Assembly: GCA_023078555.1 (NCBI GenBank)
Contig: CM041198.1
Location: 6,982,686 to 7,046,685 of the forward strand
DNA from: Ulva prolifera
Lineage: Eukaryota > Chlorophyta > Ulvophyceae > Ulvales > Ulvaceae
Reading direction: 5' to 3'
Length of the DNA stretch: 64,000 bases
This document shows, one piece after another, positions 25,481 to 37,215 of this stretch. The first letter of the stretch is position 1; the number at the start of each line of letters is the position of its first letter. The position numbers and the translations under genes were made by a program. The notes beneath the pieces are model-generated. The model made no database searches. It worked only from the letters and a program-made list of their open reading frames with translations, and was not told the origin of the DNA.

Positions 25481-26240
25481 AGTGTGGCCGTGTTGGATCG
25501 GCAGCGCCCTCGTTTGTCTGTGCACGTCTTTTTCAAGCAGCTGCGATGACCCATCGACATCATGCGAATGTCCATGTGTTCGAGGTGTGAGCCGTTCGCT
25601 GTTCCAATGCTGTGGTCTTCCTCGCACCTGGGTCACCGGTTGCAAAGCTCTGGTGGACGTTTTCTTGCCTGCTGACTGTTTGCGTCGGCAATATCGAATC
25701 TGCGTTGGCCTAAAGCAAGTGTTGCGCTGACGACACGATCCAGCAGCCCCGTTCCGATTGTGAAAAGATTCGCGCACGTGTCTGTGCCGCAAGCGCGCCA
25801 ATGCATTGCGATGGTGCACTCACATGTGGCATAGTCGCATGTGAGGACTCACTGAGGAGTCCACCAGAATCGGATCATGGTGGATACCTACACAGCCATG
25901 AAGCATGCCAATTAGATTTGCACCCCATGTTCAGATCATCACAGACTGCATGCAAACCCACTGCAAAAGACATTGCACTCTAGAGTAGCTAATTAGATAA
26001 TATCTGAGTTCATTAATACCACTGCCGTGGGAAGCTCCATCACAGAGCTCCTTCTTCAACATCCATTATTAGAATTATTAATGTTAGAATTAGAATTACT
26101 CCATTACTAATAGTATGGAGCTCCAGCGTGGAGCTCTATCTTCAAACATCTGAGCTGTGCAGGTACATTCCTGTCACGCCTTCGTAGTTGCCCAAGGTGC
26201 TCACAGCCACTGCATGGCAACGCGTGAGGGGGCACCCCAG
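25481..26240. other. flank between CACTA element and SRCR gene
   Basis: No supportable gene. Overlapping frames on both strands at 25466-25819 have no recognisable domain. 25985-26110 is AT-rich with several GAGCTC palindromes (GGAGCTCCAGCGTGGAGCTC). The right-hand AGT target duplication of the CACTA element is at 25481-25483. Confidence 0.4.
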
Positions 26241-26588
26241 GCCAGAGTGTGGTGTACTGAATTTCCAGGTCATAAGCACGGCTGCCATCCTACTGGCTGC
26301 GGCCATTGCAGCGGCAACAGCCTGGTCTGAGCGCAGCCAACGGTGCGCGTGTCAAACACCAGCGGCGGCTGCGTGAGCCTGATCTCCTCTGGTGATGCAT
26401 GGTCGACGGCCGCACCAAGACCATCGGCGCGACCAGTGCGCCGAATGGCATTGTGACCGACGTGACCAACATCGACGCTGTGCGGGGAACTCCGGTGATG
26501 TCCGAGGAGGTGACTGACCCCACTGCCCGCGTGCCTGCTCCCCCCGTGACGAGCCCGCCAGAACCTCCCGGTCCCGGCTCAGCTGGTG
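26241..26588 (+). CDS. candidate 5' exons of the SRCR gene: membrane segment and Pro-rich linker
   Basis: A frame at about 26265-26370 encodes a hydrophobic stretch (ISTAAILLAAAIAAATAW) that could be a signal anchor or transmembrane helix. It is followed by a basic, Cys-containing segment and a GTGAGC donor at 26371. A second frame, 26399-26584, encodes an acidic then Pro-rich linker (PAPPVTSPPEPPGPGSAG) ending exactly at a strong GTGAGT donor at 26585. They lie 350 bp upstream of the first SRCR exon on the same strand. That they belong to the same gene is inferred from order and strand, not proven. Confidence 0.5.
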
Positions 26589-26940
26589 AGTTTGCCACAC
26601 TCCAAGTACTTATTTGACGTCAGATGACATGCATGCACATATGTACTACTTGAGAAACATCGTCAACTTCGTGCAGGGCATCAAACCTTCGCAGTAGCTT
26701 GAGTGTGTAAAATGGCTGTGATCGGCGTTCTGCATTCTCTAGTCCCGCCCATGGCGTGTGGGTGCAATACTATATGGGCTGTTTCAGTCTCCGAGACCGG
26801 GTCCCCGCGATGCAGGCTGTTTTGTAGTGCTACCCGCATTACAGCGTTGGCCCTTGTACCACGGCATTTCCCGGTTCCTCTACTGCTGTATCTCACGTGG
26901 ATGGCGCCTGAAAATATGCGTATGCGCCATCCCGCTCTGC

Positions 26941-29900
26941 AGGTGGGGAGGGTACCCCCAGGAGAGGCTGGTGGACAGGGTGGACGTAAATGGTTGTGCG
27001 ACCGGCACGCTGCAGGTGTTCTGCGAGTGTGCCTGCGGCGCAGTCTGCACCACCAGCTTTGACGATCGTGATGCTCAGGTGGCGTGCCGCCAGCTTGGCT
27101 TTGCTGCCGGCGTCAGCACGCCACAGGAGTCTGGGTTTAGACGCCCTCCACCGAACCCGGTATGCGGCGCACTGGCTGGATCTGCGGTCGCTCTCAAAGC
27201 CAGTCCATCTGTGCAACTTCTGTCTGGGAATTCCATGTGTGCACATGAATGTATCCATATTGAAGCAGCACAGAATTGCTTTTGTTTGCGTCGGCCTCAA
27301 AGAGTGAGCAGTCGTCTCAGAGTCGTTTGGCTGGCAGACACATCCTGCAGAGCTACACACACAATGCAGATCGCGTGGTCAGTACCTGCGCCTACTTCAG
27401 ACCTCTTCTGTTCAGTCCTGTACGCTCTTCGATGAGTGATTCGCCTGCAGGAGGAGATCGCCCCGTTCGCTCTGGAGAACCTCCGCTGCCAGGGCAACGA
27501 GATCCACCTCGCGGACTGCCCCGTCCAGGATCCCGCTGAGCCCGAGAATGGCCGAGAGTCTGACTATAGCTTCAGGGACTACAACGAAGATGCCTGCGAT
27601 CCATTCCTAGGCCCCTTTGCCACTGTTGCTTGCGGCACAAGCACATCTGCAGGTACCCCCCCGCGCCTGCTCCGCCCGCATGGTACTCACACATTGTACT
27701 GCAATATGCATGGCATACATGCATGCGCATACATGAATGACTACCGTGCGGGTAGGCATTTCGAGGCGTGTGCTGCAGGCGAGGGTGACATGCGGCTGGC
27801 GCAGAGTGTGGCCGCAGCAGACGGCAGTGCAGAGTACGGCCGCCTCGAGATCTTCCACGAAGGCGGCTGGGGAACTGTATGTGATAACGCCTTCATCAAC
27901 AGGTTCCAGCGCTCTCTCGACCTCAGCGACGGCGCCGCAAATGGCGCATGTAGGCAGCTCGGCTACGGAGAGGGCTTTCAGATCCAGCTAGGCATTGGTA
28001 TGTGTCGTTGCCGAGCTAACGTGCCTGTGCTCGCGGTGCTGACTTCACCCCGTTGCTGCCGACATGTCTATGCCATAACGGCATTGTCGTCGCTGGCGGC
28101 GGACTGGACCCGCCAGTCGCCGGGTTCTTAAGCTCCCGTCCTGCGGAGTTTCCATCGTCATAATTCACACTGTGTCAGCGTTCTGCACTGTATTTTTATG
28201 CGTGTGACCTGGGCGCATGCCGGGAATCAGTCGGCGCGTCAGAGAGTACATCTCGTGTTCCAACGGAGCTGTCCGAGGATCTGGCTGGGCTGGAGTGTTC
28301 ATTGCGTTCCTTACAGGAAGATGCGGCTGCAGACAGCACGGACCCCATACCGATTGTCCTGCCAGGGTCAAATTGTGTCGGCGAAGAACAAACACTGGAA
28401 ATGTGCCCGAACTTCAGGCTGGGCCGGCTCGGTGTTGCTTGCCGCCACGTGCTTGCCGCCACGTGCACGACGCTGATGTCTACCTCGTCTGCTTCAAAGG
28501 ACCCACTGGCAACCATGGTGCGTTTATGGGTCTGCCTGGCACGAGATGGGATCATAGTGCATATGATATGCACTGCTGCCGAGCACCGGAAGTAGCCTGT
28601 CGTGCATATTCCTTGCATTTCCATGTTCGCGTGTGCGACCATTACTAATGTAGTAGGTGCTTCTTCTCTCTGCTTGGGCAGTTCTGGACAGCCACAGAGA
28701 ATGAACAGCGAGCACAGTCGTCCATACCGCTGACTTGGAAAAACATCATCTTCGAGTGCAGAGGTGGACGGTGCCACCAGACTTGTGGACGGGTCTACCG
28801 ATCCTCAAGGCCAGTTTGAGTACGGCTGGCTGGAGATCTTTGCTCAAGGGTTCTGGAGCAAAATCTGCAACAATGATCGCTTCACTCCTGACTCTGCACA
28901 GGTGGCCTGCAGGGCCCTTGCGCAACGTAACGTTACGACGGGGGGGGCAGCGCTTCGCTTTACACAGTCATACGCTCAGTCACTGAGTCCGGTGTGAGAC
29001 TGCTCCATTTCTGTCTCATGCATGGTTTTCATGCATGGCTATCAGGAAAGCCTGCGATGTTACGCAGTCCGCACCTCCCGCGGGTGCCCTCTGGAGGCCC
29101 ACGTATAACCTTACCATGAGCACCTTGTGCAAGCAAAAGCTGTAGCTATATATAGGCATGTGCACGTGCCTGCAAGCTACAGCTGTGGTTACATGCGTGC
29201 CTATATATATGTAGTGCACGTGCACGCGTAAGAACTCAAGTGATCGGTAAATATGTGGTCACTCAAAACCCAGTAAGCCTGCGTTCACTTGTGCGCATGT
29301 GTACAGTCCATGCCGGCGGGCAGGCGCGGTCCATGCCGGCATCACCTCAGCATCAGAAAATCCCTAGAACTGTGTGCAGGTCCTCTTTGAGTCTCTGCCA
29401 GTAGCCCTGGCGGGGGGTGGACTGTGACGGGAACGAGTTCTCCATCAGCGAGTGCCAGAGAAACAACGTCATTGGGGACTGCAGTGACGACACTGATGCC
29501 ACCGTCCTCGCTTGCGCCCTCGCTTCCCCTGGTGTGAGACATGCCATCAGACGTCTTGCAGGCTGCATTACATCTAGAAGATCTTGGATTGCAATTGATG
29601 CCAATATACGTGCATGTTCCGTGATGTTTTGGGTGTTGCAATCGCTCGCGAGCGATTGCACAGTGCATGCCTCCCCCATGTGCAAACATTGCTACAGATC
29701 TAGATAGATGCTCCCTTGGAAATCCACAATGCATATGCTTGCCGTGCTTCTGTTGCTTGGCCCCATGGCCGGGCTCTGCCGGAATTGAAAAGTCGGCAAG
29801 TCTGTGCAGCGTGGTGCATCTATCCCTGCCGAGTGTAATGATCCGATATTTGCTGCACAGTGCCTTGCAATTGCTGCCGTCACATGCAACATCTGGAACT

Positions 29901-31020
29901 GTCGATCCTAGAGAATACAGCGCCGACCTACAAACAAAACAACCTCTATAATGTGACATCACGGCCTGGCTTGTAGAATGCAACAGGACAGACGGGATCA
30001 CCGAGGGCTCCGTGAGGCTTCGGGGCGGCTTCAGCACCCCCTGCGACCCTGTCCACTCCGGCTTCATTGAGATCCTGCACTTTGATGAGTGGGGCAGCAT
30101 CTGTACTGTCAACCGTGCAGAGGACCGAGCTGAAGACCTCGTGGCGGACGTGGTGTGCCGGCAGCTCGGCTTCCCCCACGGCAACCGCGTCGACCCCCTC
30201 ACCGCCCACGCTCCTCCCCCCGAAGATGAGGCCATGTCACCATACAGCACATACTACTATTCGTATTTTGACTACAATATCACAGAGGAGGCTGAGGAGC
30301 TGGTGGAGCGGTACTGGCTGAACTCCGTGGCCTGTGCGGGGCTCGAGTCCGCGCTGATCCAGTGTAATCTTCGGGAAGGCTTCAGGCTGAACAACGCTGG
30401 GTGCGGAAGGCAGCCGAAGCGGCTACACATCGCGTGCAGGCAGTTCCCAGTTGTGGAGGCGCTTGAAGAGATCACCACCCCCGGGGCTGGTGCGGCCAAT
30501 GCATCTATAGTACATTCACAACTTCAGTTCAGGAATTCCTGTGTACTCGGTGGCTGAACTCGCCGACTCTTTGTTACGCCATTCCCCTGGACAGAGCAGC
30601 ATGTCAAAGGCACTTGCGTTGTGCAGCGGAGGGCGACCTGCGGCCGATGGACCAAGGCGAGATTAACAACTGGACATCAGGTCGCCTGCAAGTATTCTTT
30701 GAGGGCTCTTGGAGCCAGGCCTGCTTGACGGGCTTCGATGCTCCGGACGCCAGCGTCGCCTGCCGCCAGCTCGGGTTCGGTGCTGGAACTTTGGTACCGC
30801 AAGCCCTCTCTACGGAGGAGCTGCCAGTGGACGAGCTGCGCCGCACGAACATCTTCCCTGAAATCGCCATCACCGGAGCGAGCTGCACAGGCACGGAGAG
30901 AGGCTGGTCGACTGTAGTGCAGATGAGGGTCCGGGGGCAGGTGATTACTTTTACAGTGGGGGCTTTGGCCGTGACTACCTCAGTTCAGAGTGCGAGGGCC
31001 TTGTGCTCGGATGTGTCACT
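26941..31020 (+). CDS. multi-domain SRCR (scavenger receptor cysteine-rich) protein gene
   Basis: At least five SRCR domains lie in a row on the plus strand. SRCR domains are extracellular, disulphide-bonded modules that bind ligands. Domain 1 has its first half at 26941-27110 (ERLV ... GTLQVFCECACGAVC ... AQVACRQLGF) and its second half at 27451-27650 (LENLRCQGNEIHLADC). Domain 2 is at 27777-27996 (GRLEIFHEGGWGTVCDNAF ... ACRQLGYGEG) and 28319-28460 (NCVGEEQTLEMC). Domain 3 is at 28757-28985 and 29412-29520. Domain 4 is complete at about 29976-30460. Domain 5 is at 30612-31020. Each of domains 1-3 is split by an intron in mid-domain. Donor GTATGT at 27997 and pyrimidine-rich acceptors support the splicing. 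Domain 5 has a frame change in the run GAGAGAG at 30896-30902, after which the family pattern continues as RLVDCSADEG. With the upstream hydrophobic segment it may be a membrane receptor. The frameshift suggests the 3' end is decaying. Confidence 0.85.
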
Positions 31021-31461
31021 GCCCCCCTCCAGGGCCTGGCCGCAGGTGTTTCCTTCCGTCCGTGCCCCCTGCTTCATATCGACATCGGCTTTTATGCAGT
31101 GTGTATTGGCTACTGTCATTGCAGTGGACGTATCATGAGCAGCTGTGTGCTTGCTGCCGGCATGGCCATTTTATAGTCTACCGACAACGCGGAAACAGGT
31201 ATCTCAGTTAATCAAGGCAGAGAACGCTGCTGCTCAGTGGTTAAAGTTGTGTCGCAGCGTCACAGCTCTGCAACTTCGCCGAATGTGAATTGCTTGTCAT
31301 CTCACGCACTGTATTTCTCATACATGGTGTCGTGTTGTTTCCCCGCTGAATGTTAACAACTGTGTCAGACTGTTGATCGGCGATGTCTTTAGCTGCATTT
31401 CAAGTGAGCAGTAACGTGCAGGGACGGAGGGGAACGTTCGTCTGACATACATCACTGTGTG

Positions 31462-31530
31462 CGATACTCCTGGCTCTGAGTCTGGATCCTTGAGATCTTC
31501 CATGCGGGGGCCTGGGGCACCCTCTGTGAT
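31462..31530 (+). pseudogene. relic of a sixth SRCR domain
   Basis: One frame reads LEIFHAGAWGTLCDGD and then a stop (TAA). This is the conserved first-strand and WGTVC motif of an SRCR domain. No following ACRQLG motif or second half is found. It looks like the broken remains of one more repeat of the upstream gene. Confidence 0.7.
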
Positions 31531-31539
31531 GGAGACTAA

Positions 31540-32041
31540 TGCATTCTTGAGGTGTGCACATCACAGCGACCTGCATACTATAGCTAGTAGCTATAGGAGA
31601 GCATGTCCTTGCAGTCCGGCACAGGCATGTGTTGCACCAGATGAGGAAACAGTATGCTACGACAAAACAAAACATACTTGACTGAAGTGCATTGTGATTC
31701 GATGATGCTTCTGCTCCCTACTCCGAGTCATGAGTCATCAGGCATGCAACTTGTACCGCCGTTTCAGACTCTAGAGTGCTGTGACTTGGTTTTGTGACAA
31801 GCGCGTCCTCAGCATTTTAGTCTCGATCATATGCATCAAGAATCAAAAGGGGAACCCAAGCTGCCGGCAGACCAACTGCGCGTCCCTCTAGATCTAGTCA
31901 CGCACGTCGGTTTCTGCAGAGTCTGACAATTCGGCGGTGAAGAATCGCCCGCTAACAAGCTGCTGTGGAACAGTTCCTGCGACGGTCCGTATTGGGCACA
32001 GCTCGAAGTTACATTTCATGCCAGCTAATGTTTGATACGCT
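31540..32041. other. intergenic stretch between SRCR and RING exons
   Basis: No convincing exon. A minus-strand open frame at 31894-32547 overlaps the RING exon and reads as its shadow. Confidence 0.4.
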
Positions 32042-32467
32042 ATGATTCCAATTGCAAAGCCGTGCGGGCCGGCGCTGTCGTACACGTTCCACGCCGGGGA
32101 CCCGACGGCACGGCTGATACCACCGCACGTGTCCGTCGCCGCCACGCTGCCGCCGCTGCACTCGATCCCGCTGTGCCAGATCTGCGGCGGCCGGCCGCGG
32201 GACTGCCTCGAGCTGCAGCCGTGCGGCCACGCCTTCTGCGCGGCATGCCTGTCGCACAAGTTCGCGTTCCAGCTCAGCACCGCGTCCCACCTCGCATGCC
32301 CGCACGGGTGCCCGCAGCCAGAGTCGATCAACCAGCGCCCGGACACCGACGCGCTGGTGGCCGCGTTACCAGAGTACCTCCAGCGGCTGTCTCGAGTGGT
32401 GGACTGGCGGACTGGGCGGCAGGAGAGTTCGACCGGGGACGCGGCGTCGGCGCCGTTTGCAAAGCTG
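32042..32467 (+). CDS. RING-finger (C3HC4-like) protein exon
   Basis: This open frame contains a RING finger, a zinc-binding fold usually found in E3 ubiquitin ligases. Counting from ATG 32042, the ligands are Cys45, Cys48, Cys61, His63, Cys66, Cys69, Cys86 and Cys90. The core reads CQICGG ... PCGHAFCAACL ... CPHGC. The last pair has spacing C-x3-C instead of the usual C-x2-C. A strong donor (GTACGT) near 32468 suggests the coding part ends there and continues in another exon. The ATG may instead be internal to an exon starting after an AAAG near 32060. The exon is much richer in G+C than its surroundings, as expected for a host gene. No substrate or partner can be deduced. Confidence 0.75.
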
Positions 32468-32551
32468 TACGTACAGCTTTGGTATACCATGTACAATATG
32501 CGCACTTGCTGCACTGCACTTCTGTCTCCGAGACGTAGATCAGCCAATTGA

Positions 32552-35022
32552 ACCTGTCACACAGTTGGCGTTTTTCGAGGGATTTATTCTGGATGGACCT
32601 GTACCCAACAAGGTGGGCCAGAGAACCAGTGCAGTGCACTTATCCCAACAACTCGACACCAATTCTGCAACCCTCTGCGCGTGAGACTCGTCAAGATATA
32701 TCCATTGGGCTTTCTGTTTCATTCTACTACTGTACTCAAGTCAGCTTGAATTATAATGTCAAACCACAGCTGCATGGCGGGAGCAATACAGATATGGTCA
32801 TGATTGGGCCACCCGTATATTCGCCGCCATTGCATGCGCAGCTTAGTGCAGCACTGCCTGCAAGCAGTGGTGCACCGTATACTGCTGGTGCGTAGGTCTG
32901 AGTAGTACTCAGGCGGACAATGGACACATACATCAACGTCAAGATCATAACGATGCAATCTCACGCCAGCTATTCAGGTTCAATCAGTAAAAGTGTAGTT
33001 CGTCTTGCTTTCAAGCTGCTTCCAGGATCACTCTGCTCCTCTTACAAACACCGCGTACAGAAGGCATCGCTGGTCAACACACGCAAGTGGCTACATAAAC
33101 ATCTGCTGCATCTGCCGGCATGCACTTGCTATCCCGTATGATATGGGGGCACTCCAGATTTGATGCAGACAGCATCCTGAGTGTCACAGCTTTCCATGCT
33201 GACTGCCATATCCCCTACTACCTTACAAGCTAAGCTTGTAAGTTATGAGCTAAGTGTTCACAAGGCCCACAACATTAAACTGCACAGCTAAGGCTGCTGT
33301 GGGCATTGCAATCCATAGAAACGGGATCCCGTGATGTCGACATCACTGGAATTCCCTTGACTTTCAAACCAAGCCCGAAACAGGGCCACAGCTGCAGGCA
33401 AGAACACTCACCTCCCACATTTGAACAGCATGCGTGCCTGAACACATCCATACGCATGTCTCAGAAGCCCAAGCCTGCAGCTGAGGGCTGGGACCCGACC
33501 AGAACTGGCATTTTCAGCAGCAACAGGAGCTGATGGGGAAAGCCAGGGGGGAGCAAGCACCCCAAGCATCCGTGCACATGCCGGCTGATGCGCACGCATG
33601 CCTGGGGAGCAAGCGGCAACAAAGCTGCAGGCCTTGCTGCCCAGTGCCCGGCTTGAGTCGCCAGTGGCATGAAGCATACCATGGATCCCATGGCCTGGAA
33701 CAGACCACGCCATGGGATTCATCTGTATGGAGTGCTCTGCTGCAACTGCTCAAGTGATATCGCAGCCTGAGGTCTCACTGTGGGAGACCACTTGAAATGG
33801 CTGGAGCATCCAAAGAGAGTGCACGCAGGGACCGCGCGCACGGGCCCCGTGGCCCATGCATGTCCATCACGAGCCACGGACTGGCATGGGCGAAGAGGCT
33901 ACCAACCTTTCACACTTTCACAAACACGTGTCCTAGATCTAGAGCTGTACATCCACGGGCGATGAGTGTACAGTACACGTGAACGCAGTTGAAAAACTTT
34001 CAGAATGCGCATCATGGACTCGTACTCTATGATCTTGGACAGGATTCTTGAGCAGCTGTACAACTGCAACGTCTTCAAGAAACGAGAGCAACCACAACTC
34101 ACATTGCAATGGAGGGTCTTTGCTGAAGACTCACTCCACTGGCCCACCCAGGTTCACGGAGCCGTCACGACACGGAAGAAGTGACATCCCCCAGAGCACT
34201 CCGGTTGTCAATCTGTAGCAGCACAGACCTGCCTCATCATCACGAAAGTCACGATAGCTGCTGATGCTCAACATGGCACAGCCACGCATCTTTGCGGCCA
34301 CAAGGGACCCCAGGGAGAGCTTCTGCGCCACCGGTGGCCACACATGAATGTGAGACTCGTGCACAGCGCAATCACAAACAGCTTCACACCTGCGCCTGGG
34401 CCAGCATGCGCATCTGTAGCTAATGCTCCGTTGACAGCAGCTCATAAAGCGCCGCCTCGCATTCCACCAAAGTGGGCAGCTGCAGCCCGATATCGATTGG
34501 CTGCTGCTCTGCAGCGGCATGTTTCGGCGGCCAACGCGCCGGCAGCGTCACACGCATACGGGGGTGCACATGTCCCATCGCGTGAGAGCATTGGAAGCCA
34601 GCCGTGGGCAGCCCCACAGGCGCGGGCCCATGTTGTGGATCTGGCTCGCGCTCACTGTTTTGAACCTCAGGGACGGTCAAAGACCGCATGCGCATGTGGC
34701 TGCATGCACCACCGGAGCTGCCTTGAAACTGGCCTCCATCTGTCAGCGCCAGCACCTGAGGCTGTGTGGGCGTGCGTTGTTTGAGTGAGCGCCAGCCTGT
34801 CACGGTCCAGCCGGTGCGTGCGCCTCGTAGCAACTCATGATCACTGCAGGCGGCTACATCGGCGTGCTCCTGTGCGCGGATCGAAACAGACGTCTCTTCA
34901 TGCTGTAGCTGTGAAGACCTCTCTTGTGATCCCTCCTGTGCACACTCCGCCGTCCGGTGCATGGACGAGTCCGCGGCAGGATGCCTTATGGCACCCCCAG
35001 CAGCCTGAGAGGGAGCAGGCAC
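32552..35022. other. stretch without a recognised gene
   Basis: I see no exon I can defend between the RING exon and 35022. The long minus-strand frame over 34420-35760 is supported as coding only in its 35023-35238 part; the rest has biased, low-information composition and no motif. Confidence 0.35.
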
Positions 35023-35238
35023 AGGCTCGCGATCGTAGAACACCCCCATCTTGCGATGGAAGCGGATGCAGTCGGGCATGTCGTCCGGCAGCCGCAGCAC
35101 GCGCAGCGCGGTCGTCACCTCGTCCGACGTCCTCATGCTGACGGTGCGGGGTAGCAGGGTCGTCGTGGCCACGGTCCCGGCGCCGGTGCCGCCGTCGGCG
35201 GGCTTGGCTGCGGCGGCGAACATCAGCGACAGCGGGAG
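35023..35238 (-). CDS. candidate host exon, 72 codons, unknown protein
   Basis: On the minus strand a TTTCTGCAG acceptor precedes 35238, and a GTGCCT donor follows 35023. The 216-bp exon is open in phase 0 and is G+C-rich. It encodes a segment with SMRTSDEVTTALRVLRLP and DDMPDCIRFHRKMGVFYD, which reads like a folded, conserved protein. I do not recognise the family. It may belong to the same minus-strand gene as the candidate at 35965-36120. Confidence 0.5.
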
Positions 35239-35964
35239 CTGCAGAAACACATCGCTGGTGAGTGCTGGTGGCCGGTACGTGCAGATTGAAGTTGACTTGG
35301 GCACCGGTCCCTCGCATGCGCACATGTACAGCCACACATGCGCAGTGCATACGTGACCTGCGCAGGCATGCTTCAACAACACACAGGTCCCTACACTAGC
35401 AGAGACGTCCGGCATGCTCATCGAGACCTCGCGAAGCATACATGCATGTAGTATTTCAGTGCCACAGCCGCCTGCTGACACAGTGCAATTCTGATAATTT
35501 CCTCTGTGTAGTGTCACAAAACGGTTTGGGTGACATATGCGCATCGCGATTCGGCAGAGTGCACATGACCATGGTACAACACAGCCATTACATTTTCTTG
35601 CAGCGGTGTGCGGGTGTGCGCCTGATACCGACATGAGTTGTCTTGTGAGCACATGCATTACAGCCATTGCAGAACCCAGAGATCCCCAGGCGCACCACCC
35701 ACACCAACCACGTGTGCGGGCTCTACACCGGGCACCAACACTCACACCAACTTGAACCATGTGTGTGCAGGCTCTCTGACATGGACCATGTACGCACGTA
35801 TAGCGTTCCCAAAGACAGAATGTCTGAGGTAGTACCCGGCCGCCTCGTCGCTTTTATCCGTGTGACCCACAGGCACGCATACCCGCCTTTTTACATGCAT
35901 ATACGTATAACACATGACTGTAGGTCCCACTTGCGGTCCCATGTGATGATCTATCGCCGCTCAC

Positions 35965-36330
35965 AGGCCATCCGGCTTGAGCGGCGAGCCGACCGCGGCA
36001 TTCTCGCCCTCCCGTCGCAGGCCGGGTGTCGGCCGCGGCTCGGGCGCACTGTTGGACAGCGCGTGCCGCCTCCGCCGCGTGACCCGGCCCCCGAACACAA
36101 TACGCCTTGGGAGTGCTATGTTCTGGGTGGGTCGGCGGATGGCGGCGCTCCCGTGCGTGTTGCTCCGCCACTCGGGGCTGCCCTGTTCGGGTACGGGGAT
36201 GCAACGGGGGATGGCGGCGACGGGGGATTAGGTTGGGGAGGGGGGTCTGGGGACCCCGGTGGCTTCCGCACTGTGCCGGCGCCGGCCAGGCTGCTACCTT
36301 GGGCTGCCGCGGCCGCGCGGGCGGCGGGAT
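35965..36330 (-). CDS. candidate G+C-rich host exon, strand uncertain
   Basis: A sharply G+C-rich block. On the minus strand it would end at a GTGAGC donor just after 35965, and one frame reads NSAPEPRPTPGLRREGENAAVG upstream of it in part. On the plus strand the same border works as a CTCACAG acceptor before 35967, giving a Pro/Gly/Ala-rich frame. Minus is slightly favoured because the 35023-35238 exon lies downstream on that strand. No domain is recognised on either strand. Confidence 0.3.
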
Positions 36331-36339
36331 CGTATACGT

Positions 36340-36470
36340 ATTGCATGCTGGTGCGGGGGTACGTGTATTGGGGGGTGGATCGGTTGCGGGTGCGTGGGTG
36401 TGGTGTGGGGGTGTGTGGGTGCGTGTGGGGGTGTGTCGGTGCGTGTGGGGGTGTATGGGTGCTAAATCTG
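36340..36470. repeat. GTGTGGGGGTGTGTGGGTGC simple-sequence tract
   Basis: A degenerate G/T-rich tract based on GTGTGGGGGT and GGTGCGTGT. It directly abuts the tail of SINE copy 2. Confidence 0.8.
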
Positions 36471-36512
36471 AATTTTCTGAGCCGTATCCAATTGGACATT
36501 GACAACTTCGAA

Positions 36513-36722
36513 TTAACGGGACCACACATGCCGAAGGGGTAAGCCACCTGGAACCCCCCTCAGACGACCGTACGCAACTCACAGGGCCTCCTCCTATGCT
36601 AAGCGAGGTGGTCACGTATGCCGTTTCGATTCCCCAAACCGCACGCAGAATCAAACCCACGACCTCCCGAAACGGAGGGGGTAGCTTTTAATCCGTCCTC
36701 AACCCATTGGACCCATGTGACC
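36513..36722 (-). repeat. tRNA-derived SINE, copy 2
   Basis: On the minus strand it reads, in order, a D-arm-like GTCCAATGGGTTGAGGAC with a perfect 4-bp stem, a CCTCC/GGAGG stem-loop and GGTTTGATTC (one base off the B box). The shared body then includes GTGACCACCTCGCTTAG and GAGTTGCGTACGGTCGTCTG. It is the best preserved of the three copies. The tail ends near 36513 beside the G/T tract. Confidence 0.7.
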
Positions 36723-36803
36723 TGGGTTCGATGGTGTGACTTGTTGTGACTTGGGTTCGGGCGGATTCGCGGTGGCTGTTCCTAACCTGGCGCGTTGGCT
36801 TTG

Positions 36804-37215
36804 TGTGGCAATCCAGTGGTATAGCGGCCATATCACTGGATTGCCACAAAAGCTGGGTCCTCTGAGATCTGAGGCTGGCCAGTCCTCCAGCTCCCCCGGT
36901 CCGTTTCAGCATCGATCCGGCCACTGCCTCTCTGGACTTACGCTGGCCCCGTGATCCTATGCCTCACTTAACGCGACACGAGTGGCCACAAAAAGTTGGG
37001 TTCGTGAGGTCGGTAGTTCGACACCCGCCTTGCACAGTCAGGTCGCGGCCACTCGTGTCGCTTGTGTCGGGACCAGCGTAAGTCCAGAGAGGCAGTGGCC
37101 GGATCGATGCTGAAACGGACCGGGGGAGCTGGAGGACTGGCCAGCCTCAGATCTCAGAGGACCCAGCTTTTGTGGCAATCCAGAGGTATAGCGGCCATAT
37201 CACTGGATTGCCACA
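36804..37215. mobile_element. 412-bp fold-back (long-inverted-repeat) element
   Basis: Arms 36804-36946 and 37073-37215 are 143-bp near-perfect inverted copies. Both begin with TGTGGCAATCCAG, and the outermost 45 bp of each arm is itself nearly palindromic. The element is flanked by CTTTG on both sides (36799-36803 and 37216-37220), a 5-bp target duplication. The loop holds a second inverted repeat, GCGACACGAGTGGCC at about 36971 with its complement ending near 37062. Between them is GTTCGACAC, a perfect B-box match. There is no coding capacity, so movement would need a transposase from elsewhere. Confidence 0.8.

Noticed and set aside
31894..32547. 217-codon minus-strand frame
   Set aside because: It is the shadow of the RING exon, which has clear zinc ligands on the plus strand.
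34420..35760. 446-codon minus-strand frame as a single gene
   Set aside because: Only 35023-35238 reads like protein and has splice borders. The rest is low-information and is interrupted by probable introns or non-coding sequence.
36971..37062. tRNA gene in the fold-back loop
   Set aside because: The ends pair and a B box is present, but the distance from the B box to the 3' end is about 40 bases, which does not fit a tRNA.
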